In this document: piece by piece, positions 12,308-22,595 of the stretch | How positions within the stretch are numbered: position 1 is the first letter of the stretch | How the letters are laid out: every line of letters begins with the position of its first letter | Source of the DNA: Platerodrilus igneus | Lineage: Eukaryota > Arthropoda > Insecta > Coleoptera > Lycidae | NCBI GenBank assembly: GCA_036346225.1 | Contig: JARFIW010001342.1 | Coordinates: 728,501 to 792,500, forward strand | Direction of reading: 5' to 3' | DNA length: 64,000 nucleotides | The notes under the pieces: model-generated | Told to the model about the DNA's origin: nothing | What the model saw: the letters and a program-made list of their open reading frames with translations, nothing else | Database searches by the model: none | Made by a program: the position numbers and the translations under genes

Positions 12308-12845
12308 TTCCACCCGCGAGATAAATCTTTCTCCACATTTCCACCAACGAGATAAATGTACATTGTTTGGTACCAATTAATATTAGATTTTTCTCAGCTA
12401 CCCGAATTTCTAAGAATTTTTTACCAGTCTAACTGTCCTTATATATTTCTTAGCCATGCGATACATCAAATTAGTCTACAATTTTACGTTGAATCGAAAT
12501 ATGCAAACAGATTTAAAATAGAACCACCCCTTACCGTTTTACACATATACCCTCTGCGAGATAAATCTTTCTCCACATTTCCACCCACGAGATAAATATA
12601 TCTTGTTTGGTATCGATTAATATTAGGTTTTTTTCAGCTACCGGAATCTCTAGGAATTTTTAAGATTGCATCATCCCCCAGGGAGCTACCCTAAATTTAA
12701 GATTTTTTACCAGCAACGATTTCTAACCGTCCTTATAAATTTTTTAGTAATGCGATACATCAAATTAGTCTAGAATTTTATGCAGAATCCAAATCTGTAA
12801 ATAGATTTAAAATCGGACCACCCCTTACTATTTTACACACATACC
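12308..12845. repeat. ~240-bp tandem units in left TIR
   Basis: CGCGAGATAAATCTTTCTCC occurs at 12316 and 12556, spaced 240 bp. The units share AT-rich interiors and a ...CCACCCCTTAC... motif. The second unit carries an extra piece (12660-12720) that the first has lost. Confidence 0.75.
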
Positions 12846-13003
12846 CTCTAAATTATAACTTTCCTGCAGCTCATACCTAAAAGAAAATCTAAAAACCATT
12901 CTTAAAACTTTTATTACAGACAATTTTTACTAATACAGTTTAAATTTTGTAAACCACATTTCTAAATACATATTCACAATTTTTATTCTTAACCTAGAAC
13001 TCC

Positions 13004-13157
13004 TCACGTCGGCTTATACTTATTAATATTTATTTCTAAATAGAGCACCTTTTCCAAAGACCAACCGGCCCCACGTGTTTCAAATTCCTCTGATTTTGTT
13101 CTCATGGTTTCGCTTAAGACCTCGTACATATTTTTCGGATTACTAGAAGACGTTATA
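13004..13157 (-). pseudogene. duplicate of polymerase-gene fragment end inside left TIR
   Basis: The minus strand repeats the last ~50 codons of the frame at 17784-18566, including its stop (complement at 13004-13006). It exists only because the inverted repeat reaches into the truncated gene, so the gene was already cut when the repeat was formed or homogenised. It is non-functional. Confidence 0.75.
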
Positions 13158-13571
13158 GGACCACCCCTTACAAAGTTACGCCTTTTAAAGACTGAAACCT
13201 TTAATTATTGCCCATCTTTATTTAACTGCATTTTTAGAACCTTTTTTCGCTACCCAAGACATATGCTTTAACCATCCATTTCCCGAGAAATCTAAAACCG
13301 ATGTGTCCCGCGAACACCAAGTGGGGATAACACGTATACTCTGTCCACCAGGATAGAAGCAGGAAAGATTGGGAAGAAGGGAAGGTGGGAGAAGAACTTA
13401 AAAATTATGGAATCTTAAAACTAATTTATACAATAGATTTACAAAATCTATACAAATATAAACAACTATCTTAGATTTATATCTTTATGCCCCAATGCAT
13501 AGATTGATATGCTTCCAGGGATGACGTTACGCTTGTCATCTTCGCTCGATAAACTAATTTTATTAATTTTA
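13158..13571. other. no gene seen
   Basis: AT-rich inner flank of the left inverted repeat. The 3' end of the minus-strand gene lies at 13572. A purine-rich run (13363-13400) is the only notable feature. Confidence 0.4.
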
Positions 13572-15745
13572 TTAATAGTCTAGGTTTTCGAATTGTAAAA
13601 TGTACCTAAGTTTGCCTCTATATATAAAGTCTTTGACTCCACCGACAACCAGAACCATTCCTTCGTGTAATTCTTGCAGATTGTGACAATTTTTTAATCG
13701 CGGCTCTCCCACTATATCCTGCATACGTATCTTGTTAGCTTGATCGGCTTCTTGTCGGTATTTGACGTTGCGTAGTTGCATGTCCACCACGTTTGGGGAA
13801 ATATGGTTGTTATAGGTTGTAGAGCCCTCGGTTTTAAATGTTCTTTACTGGGCAAACGTACAATGTTTGGCGAACCCCTTTGCATGTGGTGTACGGCAAG
13901 GTTACGAAACCCGCATTTCTTAGTTCGTCTTTGTTATCTGCCATTTTGATAAATACGTTTTTAGAGTAATCTTTTAAAAAGTATACCGATTTAGTACTAT
14001 CCTTTTCCGCAAGGACGCCTACATAACTAAAAGTGTCTTTCTTACTAACCGCAAATGCATACGGCTTGTAGAACCCGGATGTATTTAAGGCAGTCCATCG
14101 ACATATAAAATAATCTTTTAGTTCTTTCTCATTTTCTCTAATAAGATGTTCTTTATCTAACACATCTTTGTATTGTTCGCGTATTGTCGCAGTGTTTTCC
14201 ATGTAGTCCAACTTTCGCTTTTTTGCATCCATTTCCTCTAATTCCAGTTGTCTTTTTCTTCCACTTACAGAGTATGGCGTGCATAATGGAGCAATTTCCT
14301 TTAGCGTAAACGGATAGAGTTTACTGCCAATATTTACGCGTTGTCGTACAACCTCTGGACGAATGTTAGGCGTATTTATCAATCCCAATTCTGAAATGAC
14401 TATTTCTTTTGGAATTGTAGAATATGGTGTTGCAGATTGTGTAAAATATGTACTACCTGCTTTAATGCAGCACTTGTGTAAGTTTTTTATTTTATCTTGG
14501 CTGTCTTCCTCCCCTACAATCTCCAAATAATTTACAGGTAAATAGTTAAAATTAAAAGCCGAAAGCATATGCTCTATCAATTTTTCTTTTTCCTCTGGTT
14601 TTTCGGACAACTTAATTTGCAACTCGTCAATTTCTTTGTATTACCATTTCCCCAATACACGTGCTGTAGTAGGTTGTTATACACTAAACAGCATCTATTT
14701 TGTAGCTTGTCCGATAGCTTACTCGACATTTTGGCAAGTGGTACCGAGTACATTGGCGCCTTTAGGAAGTATAACTTACTATCTTCCAATAAGGTTAAAC
14801 AGTCTTTTAAGGGATTATACACCCTTTCCGCGCTGACATACTTTCCAATTGTACAGTTGTATATTATCGCTTCCAATCGCGTAATACCATGTTCTTTGGC
14901 CAAAGTAGACGCAAATGTTTCCTTTAAATGTACATCTGGACAACGTAAAAAATCTAGTATATGATTGCCAAGTTGTTCATTAACACCAGGACTTGTTATC
15001 TGACACACAAATTTGTTGTATATCTTAATTCTTGCATTGGTTGTTAGCCATGTTAAACAATCGATTCCCACAGTTTAATCGTTGTCAACTATAATATTGC
15101 ACTTTTCTTCGTATTTGACCTTGTAGCAAAAATTATGGTTTCTAGTTAAATAATTACACATCTCCATCTTGCTAAATATGCCAGCAAAATCTTAGGTTAC
15201 ATTTATGTTAAAAAGATAGTAATAATCTTTTTTGAGTTCGTCTAATATATCTGGTAGTTCCTCCAATAAAGTTTCCAACTTAACATCTGCTAGTTCCACT
15301 TTGTACGGAGCACAAATAGGAATTTGGAATTTTTTATTAATGCTTTCGAGGTCTTTTTTTTCGATAATTTCTTTTACTCCCTGCCCCATCTTGTTAGTGC
15401 TTTCCAGAGAAAAACATCATGCCTAGCGGAAACAAATCGGTCCAACTTTCTTCGTAGATAGCTGTTAAATGCACCACAAATTTCTTTTTTTAGAATAAAC
15501 ATTCTTTTGTTTGCAGATGTGTGCTCAGCGTCAGAAAGGTCGCAAATTTTAACCAACATTATATTGTCACAAAATAGTTCTTTAATTGGTGTATGTAGTC
15601 CACCAGTCAGCATCTGTTCGCATTCGACATAACAAATATTACCAATATCTGTCTCCAGATTATTGTTGCACATATTTTCTGCTAACAGCCACAATCCAAA
15701 TTGCTCATTTGTTGGTGTCACTTTGTTACATGCCAAAATTGGCAT
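13572..15745 (-). pseudogene. broken large gene of Polinton-like element, unknown function
   Basis: One gene of about 720 codons read on the minus strand, starting at the ATG complementary to 15743-15745. It is broken by a frame change near 15380, in-frame TAA codons at 15192-15194 and 15075-15077, and frame changes near 14630 and 13840. The frames abut and overlap as expected for one ancestral gene. The longest intact piece (13834-14622) is Lys/Glu-rich, with a probable coiled coil near its middle. The piece at 14577-15071 contains KIYNKF followed about 40 residues later by RLEAIIYN. The spacing resembles the YxK...RxE core of plasmid and phage replication initiators, but this is inference from a weak pattern and no His-hydrophobic-His motif was seen. 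It is not one of the usual Polinton capsid, ATPase, protease or integrase genes as far as I can tell. Confidence 0.7.
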
Positions 15746-15814
15746 TGTAGGTTTTTAAATTTATAAGTGAATTTGCGCCAATATTTTAAAAGACTTGTGC
15801 GTGCATTTCCATCA

Positions 15815-15824
15815 CTTTATATAG
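15815..15824 (-). promoter_or_regulatory. TATA-like element for minus-strand gene
   Basis: CTATATAAAG on the minus strand, about 70 bp upstream of the ATG at 15745. A second AT-rich stretch (15755-15765) lies closer to the start. Confidence 0.35.
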
Positions 15825-15987
15825 TTGCGTCGGCGCCCAAGAATGCGCAGACGCGAAGTGGGGAAGTAAGTGGTAGTTTCCTTCAGTCAGGACTAGTTAA
15901 CGAAACGTCGATCAGGGTGGTTATCTGTGTGGGCCTTTTATCTTGTCTTCTCTTTTAGATAAGTAGGTTTCATCTGCCGTATCTATT

Positions 15988-16113
15988 ATGGTTCCTCGCC
16001 TTATTCCTGTTGTTCCGCTACAAAAAAGAAGAGTGAAGACAACCAAATCTGGTTTCGACGGGGCCAAAGGCCGAACCACGCCCAACAACGCTCAACCATC
16101 ACCGAGAGCCTGA
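15988..16113 (+). CDS. small basic open frame
   Basis: An ATG at 15988 opens 41 codons rich in Lys, Arg and Pro, including QKRRVK, ending in TGA at 16111. About 35 bp upstream lies CTTGTCTTCTCTTTTAG, which looks like a splice acceptor, so it could be a second exon joined to upstream sequence such as the frame at 15767-15958. Small basic proteins are common in virus-like elements, but its length is near chance expectation. Low confidence. Confidence 0.2.
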   Translation: MVPRLIPVVPLQKRRVKTTKSGFDGAKGRTTPNNAQPSPRA

Positions 16114-17740
16114 CGCCAGAATAGCTGCAATGCCGTGACGAGTTCTACATTTTACGTGAGTACCTTTTATCTTTTTTCTTTGTATGTGATAATAATTTGT
16201 GGCGTAATAATGACGTAACACTTTATTGCGCAATATTACGTACGGGTTTATTATGTTGTCAACTGTCCTAGTGGCTCTTGTCAATTACGCCGGGACTTTA
16301 ACAGTATACCTTTGAGTAGACCTAGACTATAATAACTTTATTCCCAAGAAGTTGAGGAACGTTAATCAACTTGGATACACTCATGTTTACCGTTCCAGCT
16401 ACTGCCGAATACTAAATTGAATACGAAAATTACCCTTATGTATCCTACAGTGTGGGGGCGCATATTGCCGAAGATACCCTAATATTTTGGACACCGCCAT
16501 ATCGCTTACATTATCTTGTTTAGGAACAGTTTTGCTATCCGACCCAAGTCGGTAGGGGTGCACATCGACATATGTCTGGATATATGTCGGATATATGTAG
16601 GAATATAGGTTAGAGTGAAATTGCCTCATAGGGTGAAATTGCCTCCGACCTAGGTTGAATGTGGACTTGTCAGGAGTTTGGTTAGCTAGTGTTGTCTGGA
16701 GTTATGTTAGGTCAGTTGAACTTATGTGGACTTAGGTTAGATAAAAGGAAAAAATAGCATAAAGTGGTAACCCTGATTTAACAAGAAGCTTTAATAGCCT
16801 TTTCAGAATTTGAAGCATAAAATCTGTGTTTATAATATTGTTTGCCTGATTAATCTTTTCTGTTTTCTTATATAAGGTAACAAGAGAATACCTTGTGTCC
16901 TCATTTTTGTTAATTTAATTAAATTTTCCTTACAGCTTTTGCGTTAGCAGTTAATACGGTATTCCTCTCTAAGAACTCCCAAGTCCCCTTAGGGAAACCC
17001 TGTGTTTAAAAATTAATGACTTGGTGGCGCCCTACCTAAACCCCTGTTTTGTTAAGAATCAAGCCCTCCTAAGAAAATAATGCTTTGTAAAAAGAACCAC
17101 GACCAATCTTCATAAGCTCTGCCCAAGGAATAGACCACTAGCATAGTCGGAAGATATTTGCGTTCCATCATTTTAAGGAAATCTTTCCTTAAAGGTCACT
17201 GGTCACATTAGGGGATATAAAATAACCCCTAACTAATAAACAACCAGTTTAGTTACGTTTTAAACTAACCTAACCTAACTCCAGACAACCGGTAAACTAA
17301 CATATTTTATCTAACCTGAGTCCACTATAAAATATGTTAGTTTACCGGTAGCTTGAACGTGTAATTGATCACGACTTATAGATCCCTCGGAGGTTTAAAA
17401 TTCTGAGTCCATTGTCGTTTGAAAAATGTTTGGAAATTATCAGAACGGGTGCGGGTCGAAGTATAAGTTAGATGGATGATTGACCGAGTTTTTTCTACCT
17501 TTTACGAGGGAATCGGAAGTTGACAGACATCGAGCATCTAATTTTCTATTTGGGCGATATCGAGTACTTGCCGGTTCTAGAAATAATTACGTACTACCGA
17601 CCGCTATGCGGAAGATTTGGTTCTAGGAAATGAGCAACCTACGAAAGTACCGAACACTTGGTATTAATGTTTATTGGTTTAGTTACCGCGCTTGTGCACT
17701 CTTCGAGTGTCTTCGGCAATCTTCGATTGTTTCCAAAATG
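16114..17740. other. central region of Polinton-like element without a clear gene
   Basis: No convincing coding region. Noted here are repeated GGATATATGTCGG-like motifs (16565-16605) and GTTGTCTGGAGTTA / ACTTAGGTTAGAT runs (16690-16740) whose complements reappear at 17268-17330 in changed order. A perfect hairpin at 17288-17349 is also present. This gap is where the missing Polinton genes would be expected. Confidence 0.4.
17288..17349. repeat. perfect 22-bp inverted repeat (hairpin)
   Basis: ACCGGTAAACTAACATATTTTA (17288-17309) pairs exactly with 17328-17349 across an 18-nt loop. It lies 435 bp upstream of the polymerase-type gene. It could be a replication or protein-binding site, or the scar of a small foldback insertion. 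Confidence 0.7.
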
Positions 17741-17750
17741 TATATATACC
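17741..17750 (+). promoter_or_regulatory. TATA-like element upstream of polymerase-type gene
   Basis: TATATATACC, 34 bp before the ATG at 17784. The position suggests a short leader. Confidence 0.35.
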
Positions 17751-17783
17751 ATGACGCTATTCATGGAAGCTGGTTGAAGAAAA

Positions 17784-18566
17784 ATGTCATTCAAAAATAT
17801 TTTTAATTGCAACTCTTGTGGTGCTTCCTATACCGGGAAAAATGCTCTCAAACGGCACCAGAACAAATGTTGTGGTGAAACACCGTTCACGGTTAAGGTT
17901 ATACATCTATCAGCAGCAAAGTACTTAAACTGTGGGTCTTGTGGTATCGCTTTTACGAGGATGGACAACTTACTACGGCACAAGGAAAAACAGCACGGTA
18001 TGTCATTAAGCCGTAAACGTTCAGCTCCGCCAGCTGTTAAAGGGTCTTGTACAAAACAACCACAAATTATGTGTAAAGTATGCGATTTCGAAATGGAAAA
18101 GACTACGTATGCCGCACACTTGAGGAGCAACAGACATAAAAATGCAACAGTTACCGCTACTGGCGACGATGGTGTAGAAATGGTTAGCACAGCGTTTAAC
18201 AACCGTATGACTAGCTATCGCATAAAGAACGCCAGTGTCGACGATGGAGTGTCCGAATTTCTTTGAAAGCAAAAAGAGCGGTTTGTTCAATTAATTAATG
18301 AAAAAAGAACACAACATACAGCAATAAAAGTTAATTGCGAACTCTACGGCATCTACACAAAAATGGGGAAAGAGACTACCGATGTGAAATCCTTTAACAC
18401 AAAATATATGGTTATAATATCTTTTAGTAATCTGGAAAATATGTACGAGGTCTTAAGCGAAACCATGAGAACAAAATCAGAGGAATTTGAAACACGTGGG
18501 TCCGGTTGGTCTTTGGAAAAGGTGCTCTATTTAGAAATAAATATTAATGGGTATAAGCCGATGTGA
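17784..18566 (+). pseudogene. zinc-finger N-terminal part of a Polinton-type DNA polymerase protein (truncated)
   Basis: ATG at 17784. Residues C9/C12/H25/C29, C50/C53/H66/H71 and C97/C100/H112/H118 form three zinc-finger-like motifs. The frame meets a single TGA at 18264-18266 and then stays open in the same frame to TGA at 18564-18566. The second half ends in a KSFNTK ... GSGWSLEKVLYLEININ pattern. I recognise this as the N-terminal region of type-B DNA polymerase proteins of invertebrate Polinton-like elements, which normally continue for over 1,000 residues with exonuclease and polymerase motifs. None of those follow here, because the frame runs into the right inverted repeat. It cannot polymerise. 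The family call is from memory of the pattern and would need a profile search. Confidence 0.6.
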
Positions 18567-19689
18567 GGAGTTCTAGGTTAAGAATAAAAATTGTGAATAT
18601 GTATTTCGAAATGTGGTTTACAAAATTTAAACTGTATTAGTAAAAATTGTCTGTAATAAAAGTTTTAAGAATGGTTTTTAGATTTTCTTTTAGGTATGAG
18701 CTGCAGGAAAGTTATAATTTAGAGGGTATGTGTGTAAAATGGTAAGGGGTGGTCCAATTATAAATCTATTTACAGATTCGGATTTTGCATAAAATTCTAG
18801 ACTAATTTGATGTATCGCATAGCTAGAAAATTTATAAAGACGGTTAGAAATCGTTGCTGGTAAAAAAATCTTAAATTGAAGGTAGCTCCCTGGGGGATGA
18901 TGCAATCTAAAAAATTCCTAGAGATTCGGGTAGCTGAAAAATATCTAATATTAATCGATACTAAACAAGATATATTTATCTCGTGGGTGGAAATGTGGAG
19001 AAAGATTTATCTCGCAAAAGGTATGTGTGTAAAACGGTAATGAGTGGTCCTATTTTAAATCTGTTTGCATATTTGGATTCAGCGTAAAATTGTAAACTAA
19101 CTTGATGTATCGCATGGCTAAAAAATTTATAAGGACGGTTAGAAATCGTTGCTGGTAAAAAATCTTAAATTGAGGGTAGCTCCCTGGGGGATGATGCAAT
19201 CTAACAAATTCCTAGAGATTTGGGTAGCTAAGAAAAATCTAATATTAATCGATACCAAACAAGATATATTTATCTCGTGGGTGGAAATGGTTAGTCGAAT
19301 AAAACTATTTGGTTCGGAATGCTAGCGGTAAAAAAATCTTAAAATTTGGGTAACTCCCTGGGAGATGATGCAATCTAAACAATTCTTAGAAATTCTGGAA
19401 GCTGAGAAAAATCTAATATTAATTGGCGCCAAACAAGGTACATTTATCTCGTGGGTGGAAATGTGGAGAAAGATTTATCTCGCGGGTGGAAAGAAGGCTG
19501 GTGTGTCGTAATCAAAATGGTTGATGTATGGGTGCCTGAGCAAGGAGGAGAGCAAGGAGGCAGCAAGGAAGAAAATCCATCTCCTCAAATCCTCCTTATG
19601 GGAATTTACATGTAAATTTGGTCCAGATGAGTGAGGAAATGACGGAAGCTGGAGGAAATGAGGCGGCAGTCGCCCCAAAACTATCTACT
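18413..19689. repeat. right terminal inverted repeat of Polinton-like element
   Basis: Complement of 12098-13157 but about 220 bp longer because of extra tandem repeat material. The inner border lies inside the truncated polymerase-type gene. It ends with GGGAATTTACATGTAAATTT, GAGGAAATGAGGCGGCAGTC and the CT terminus. Confidence 0.8.
18690..19500. repeat. ~240-290-bp tandem units in right TIR
   Basis: TTATCTCGTGGGTGGAAATG occurs near 18976, 19270 and 19442, giving about three units against two in the left repeat. Copy number therefore differs between the two ends. Confidence 0.7.
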
Positions 19690-19695
19690 GCAGAG
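19690..19695. repeat. right 6-bp target-site duplication (GCAGAG)
   Basis: Immediately follows the CT terminus and is followed by GTTGATAAG, exactly as in the empty sites. One base differs from the left copy. Confidence 0.75.
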
Positions 19696-20180
19696 GTTGA
19701 TAAGATTTGAAAATCAACAATTCCGTCCACGCATTCTTAGTAAAAAATATCAATCTTTTTTCTCATATTCTAAGTCAGATTTTTATATTTTCATTTATTC
19801 TGTGATGTCCAGAATTTAGATAGGTTTTCCAGAGTCCATTAATTCCAAGAACGCCGGCCTGTCGAATTTTATAAAACAAATTGGACGCAAACAAGCTTCT
19901 ATTTTGCGTGCTTCAGTGTGTTAGGGTTTATTTTTTTAGATAAGATATAATACGTGCCAAGAAGTTGCATATGTTATTGTTTTCCAAGACTTTTGCATAT
20001 ATTAATTTTTCAGTCATAAACTATTTAAGAAACTCCTGCGGTTGTAGTGCAGTTATTATACATTGTTTGTCGATCAGCGTCTAATTCAATAATAATACAG
20101 TTTACTAAAATTAAATGTTATTTAAATAAATTAAATGAGTTAATTAAAAGTGTATTTATTAAAAGCTGAAGGTTCTTATA
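19696..20180. repeat. S4 block, right part after insertion
   Basis: Resumes the S4 sequence interrupted at 12097 (collinear with 4052-4440 and 10671-11110). Confidence 0.75.
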
Positions 20181-21640
20181 AATTACCTGCAGAGAGTCAA
20201 ACTAAACACTGTGGTTTTAGCCAATAGGTGTTTTAGGAATCCCAGGTATTTTACAATAGAAAATAAACTGACATACCTAATAAATTTAAAACGCTTAGCC
20301 GTAAGTTGTCTAAACTCAACCGAATAAAGTATTTATTAAGTCATATTAGGGCTCTGGTTGTTAGATATTTTCTGGTCTCGTTTTAGATATTATTTTGTCT
20401 AATTTTTTGGTATGTACATTACACTGATTTCTAGACTAATTGCAATTTCAGATACTACTCTCGGTAGTGTAACACCCAAGAACATTTTTAAATTAATCCA
20501 AATTTCAAACAAAATTTTGCCAATCACAGACAATTCTATCTAAAATGTAACTCATCACTGAACAGAATTAATATAGTTACCCAACCCTAGTTTGATTGGG
20601 TTACAGTTGACAACCTAAATGAACATAACCTATCAACTGATATCTAACATCCCTTGGAATTTAGGAATTTTTAAATTAAGGCGCCAAAGGAAATGCTAGT
20701 TTGTTCTAGAAAATTTGAAACCGGAAGTGCGCAATAATATTTAATTTTTCGTGATATCTATAAAAAATGTTGACAGGAAGTACTTTAGAATATTGAAGAA
20801 TAACTTAAATTTAAATATAGGGTAGTTTTCAATCAGCAATGGTAATAATAAGAGTTGATTTAAGCAATTAACCTAAAAGCACATGTAGGGATGATTTAAG
20901 ATTGTGAAATATGTAAGGTTTTTGATTGGCTGGACCGGTCACGTGATCGAAGGTATATAACTACGATAAGTGGGAAATTAAAAAAGACGACACAAAAAAC
21001 CTCACCAAGACACACAAAGCCACACAAAGACACACAAAGATATGAAAGGAGGCACGTGGATGTAAATGTAACTAGCCCGGGGCTAGTGCGTGGTATGCTG
21101 CAATGCCGCGTAGCAGTATTGGTTATATGCCAGTTTAAATTAATGTAATGTTTAGTGCATAAATCTGAGAAGTGAGTATGTTTTTCTTGGAAGAATAGTG
21201 AATTTAAGTAGTTGAAGGTGGACATAATACTAAATATCCATATTCGGAGACATACAAATATTAGTGCCATTCAATAAGATAAGTTAGGCTCTTAAAGGAG
21301 AATTAAATAGCGATAAATTTAAATTTAATCATAAAACTAAATGGTTAAGCTGTAAGGCGTTTAATGATAGGAAGCGCAGGTTTACTAACTGCGAAGAAGA
21401 TGACGACTAACCCCACCCATACGGTTCATTATTTAGTGATGGTGTAAGTTCGGTTTTTAAAAGCTTGGTCCCAATCCAATTTGGTGAAGAAGTAGGGGAA
21501 TATAAAGGATTTCGAGCACAAAATTTATCAACACCCGTGTTAAGCACTATCAATCCTGGTGAGGATAAGTTACCTGGAAAGTACTTTAGACACTGGAGCA
21601 ACAGTGGGTATTGTATACCCAAAACAGGTATTGAGTGAAT
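20181..21640. other. no gene seen
   Basis: AT-rich sequence. A short array of ACACAAAG-like repeats (21005-21040) stands out. The open frames here have no recognisable domain. Confidence 0.4.
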
Positions 21641-21652
21641 CTTTGAATCAAT
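21641..21652. repeat. 12-bp target duplication, left (CTTTGAATCAAT)
   Basis: Exact match to 22113-22124; flanks the foldback element. Confidence 0.7.
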
Positions 21653-22112
21653 AAAATTAAATAAAAACCCTTAACCACAAAAATATTTAAATTACTAAAT
21701 ACGTATTTCGACCACTATGTGGCCATCATCAGTAGAAAAAAAAAAGCTGTGTTCTGGAACACTTCAGAGGATATTCTCCTCACCACTTAGGCTGAGTGAA
21801 CCTTCCAACCTAATTTACTATATTGTTGCTTTAAACACTATCGAGGATATTCTCCTCACCCGCAGGCTGGTGTTCTCAACAACAAACAAGTGAATTGTCA
21901 ATTGTTTGTTGTTGAGAACACCAGCCTGCGGGTGAGGAGAATATCCTCGATAGTGTTTAAAGCAACAATATAGTAAATTATAGGTTGGGAAGGTTCACTC
22001 AGCCTAAGTGGTGAGGAGAATATCCTCTGAAGTGTTCCAGAACTTTTTTCTACTGATGATGGCCACAGTGTTATTATATTCAATCGTGCACAGTGTTCCT
22101 ATAGATTATTAA
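21653..22112. mobile_element. foldback element, Penelope-like
   Basis: Arms 21718-21889 and 21902-22067 are near-perfect reverse complements around a 12-nt loop, with the main length difference in an A/T run. The whole unit is flanked by an exact 12-bp duplication. The minus strand at the left edge carries a hammerhead-like core. Penelope-like elements are known to carry hammerhead motifs, to make target duplications of this order and to occur as inverted partial copies. The unit has no coding capacity. Confidence 0.6.
21706..21732 (-). ncRNA. hammerhead-ribozyme-like core
   Basis: The minus strand reads CTGATGA (21732-21726), a helix II of GGCCAC/GTGGTC with loop ATA, then GAAA (21709-21706). 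This is the conserved core order of hammerhead ribozymes. The self-complementary TACGTA after GAAA could give a minimal helix III. Helix I and the cleavage site were not established, so activity is uncertain. Confidence 0.5.
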
Positions 22113-22124
22113 CTTTGAATCAAT
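22113..22124. repeat. 12-bp target duplication, right
   Basis: Exact copy of 21641-21652. Confidence 0.7.
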
Positions 22125-22558
22125 GATTCGAGAAAACGGACGTGTATATGCATGCATACACGTGAGGATGCAAGTTTGAACTTTTATATATTTATACATA
22201 TGCTTTTATATGAATATGTTATTAAGTTGCTAGGTTAATGTTGGAATTTTTGGACATAATCATTAGCGTTACCACTTATGATTATGAATTTTGTGTAGAA
22301 TATCAAGAGTTTTTGGTTATGTTTAATTCGGGGCCAATTTGTTTTAATTTTAGAATTTACATTGATTAGTACAGTGTATAACAACCCGGGTTAAGGTAAC
22401 TTTTAGTTAAATAATAGATATTTTTTTGTTGCATTCGTGTATGTCTTATAATTTATTGTTTAAAAAACCAAGAAAGTGAAAAGTATCTCGATATAGGTAA
22501 TGTATATAGTTATATCACCATATTAAAGGTTATTAAATTCATTACTTGATACGAATGT

Positions 22559-22560
<2 letters not shown>
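22125..22560. other. no gene seen
   Basis: AT-rich; nothing recognised. Confidence 0.4.

Positions 22561-22592
<32 letters not shown>
22561..22592. repeat. (TA)n tract
   Basis: Uninterrupted TA dinucleotides forming the left flank of an LTR-like insertion. A matching tract follows it at 24679-24712. Confidence 0.9.

Positions 22593-22595
<3 letters not shown>

Larger units (their letters stand above)
12098..13157. repeat. left terminal inverted repeat of Polinton-like element
   Basis: Reverse-complementary to 18413-19689. Pairing runs from the terminus to an inner border inside a polymerase-gene fragment near 13157, where the two sides diverge. It contains two tandem units of about 240 bp (starts near 12308 and 12548). 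Pyrimidine-rich near the end, with CTTTGCTCCCTCC-like runs. Confidence 0.8.
12098..19689. mobile_element. Polinton/Maverick-like element, 7.6 kb
   Basis: The element begins AGTGGATAGTTTTGGGG and ends with the complement (CCCCAAAACTATCTACT). It has inverted repeats over 1 kb long and is flanked by a 6-bp duplication. AG...CT termini, long inverted repeats and a 6-bp target duplication are the established signature of Polintons. At 7.6 kb it is about half the usual 15-20 kb. Inside are a broken minus-strand gene (13572-15745), a small basic open frame (15988-16113) and the N-terminal part of a polymerase-type gene (17784-18566). I see no integrase, capsid, packaging ATPase or protease genes. 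It is therefore a decayed or internally reduced derivative that probably depended on proteins supplied in trans. Confidence 0.8.

Noticed and set aside
17265..17280. CCTAACCTAA resembling insect telomere repeats
   Set aside because: Only two to three units in mixed context; not a telomeric array.
20896..21270. 124-codon minus-strand frame
   Set aside because: Includes translation of an ACACAAAG simple repeat; hydrophobic bias comes from base composition and no family is recognisable.
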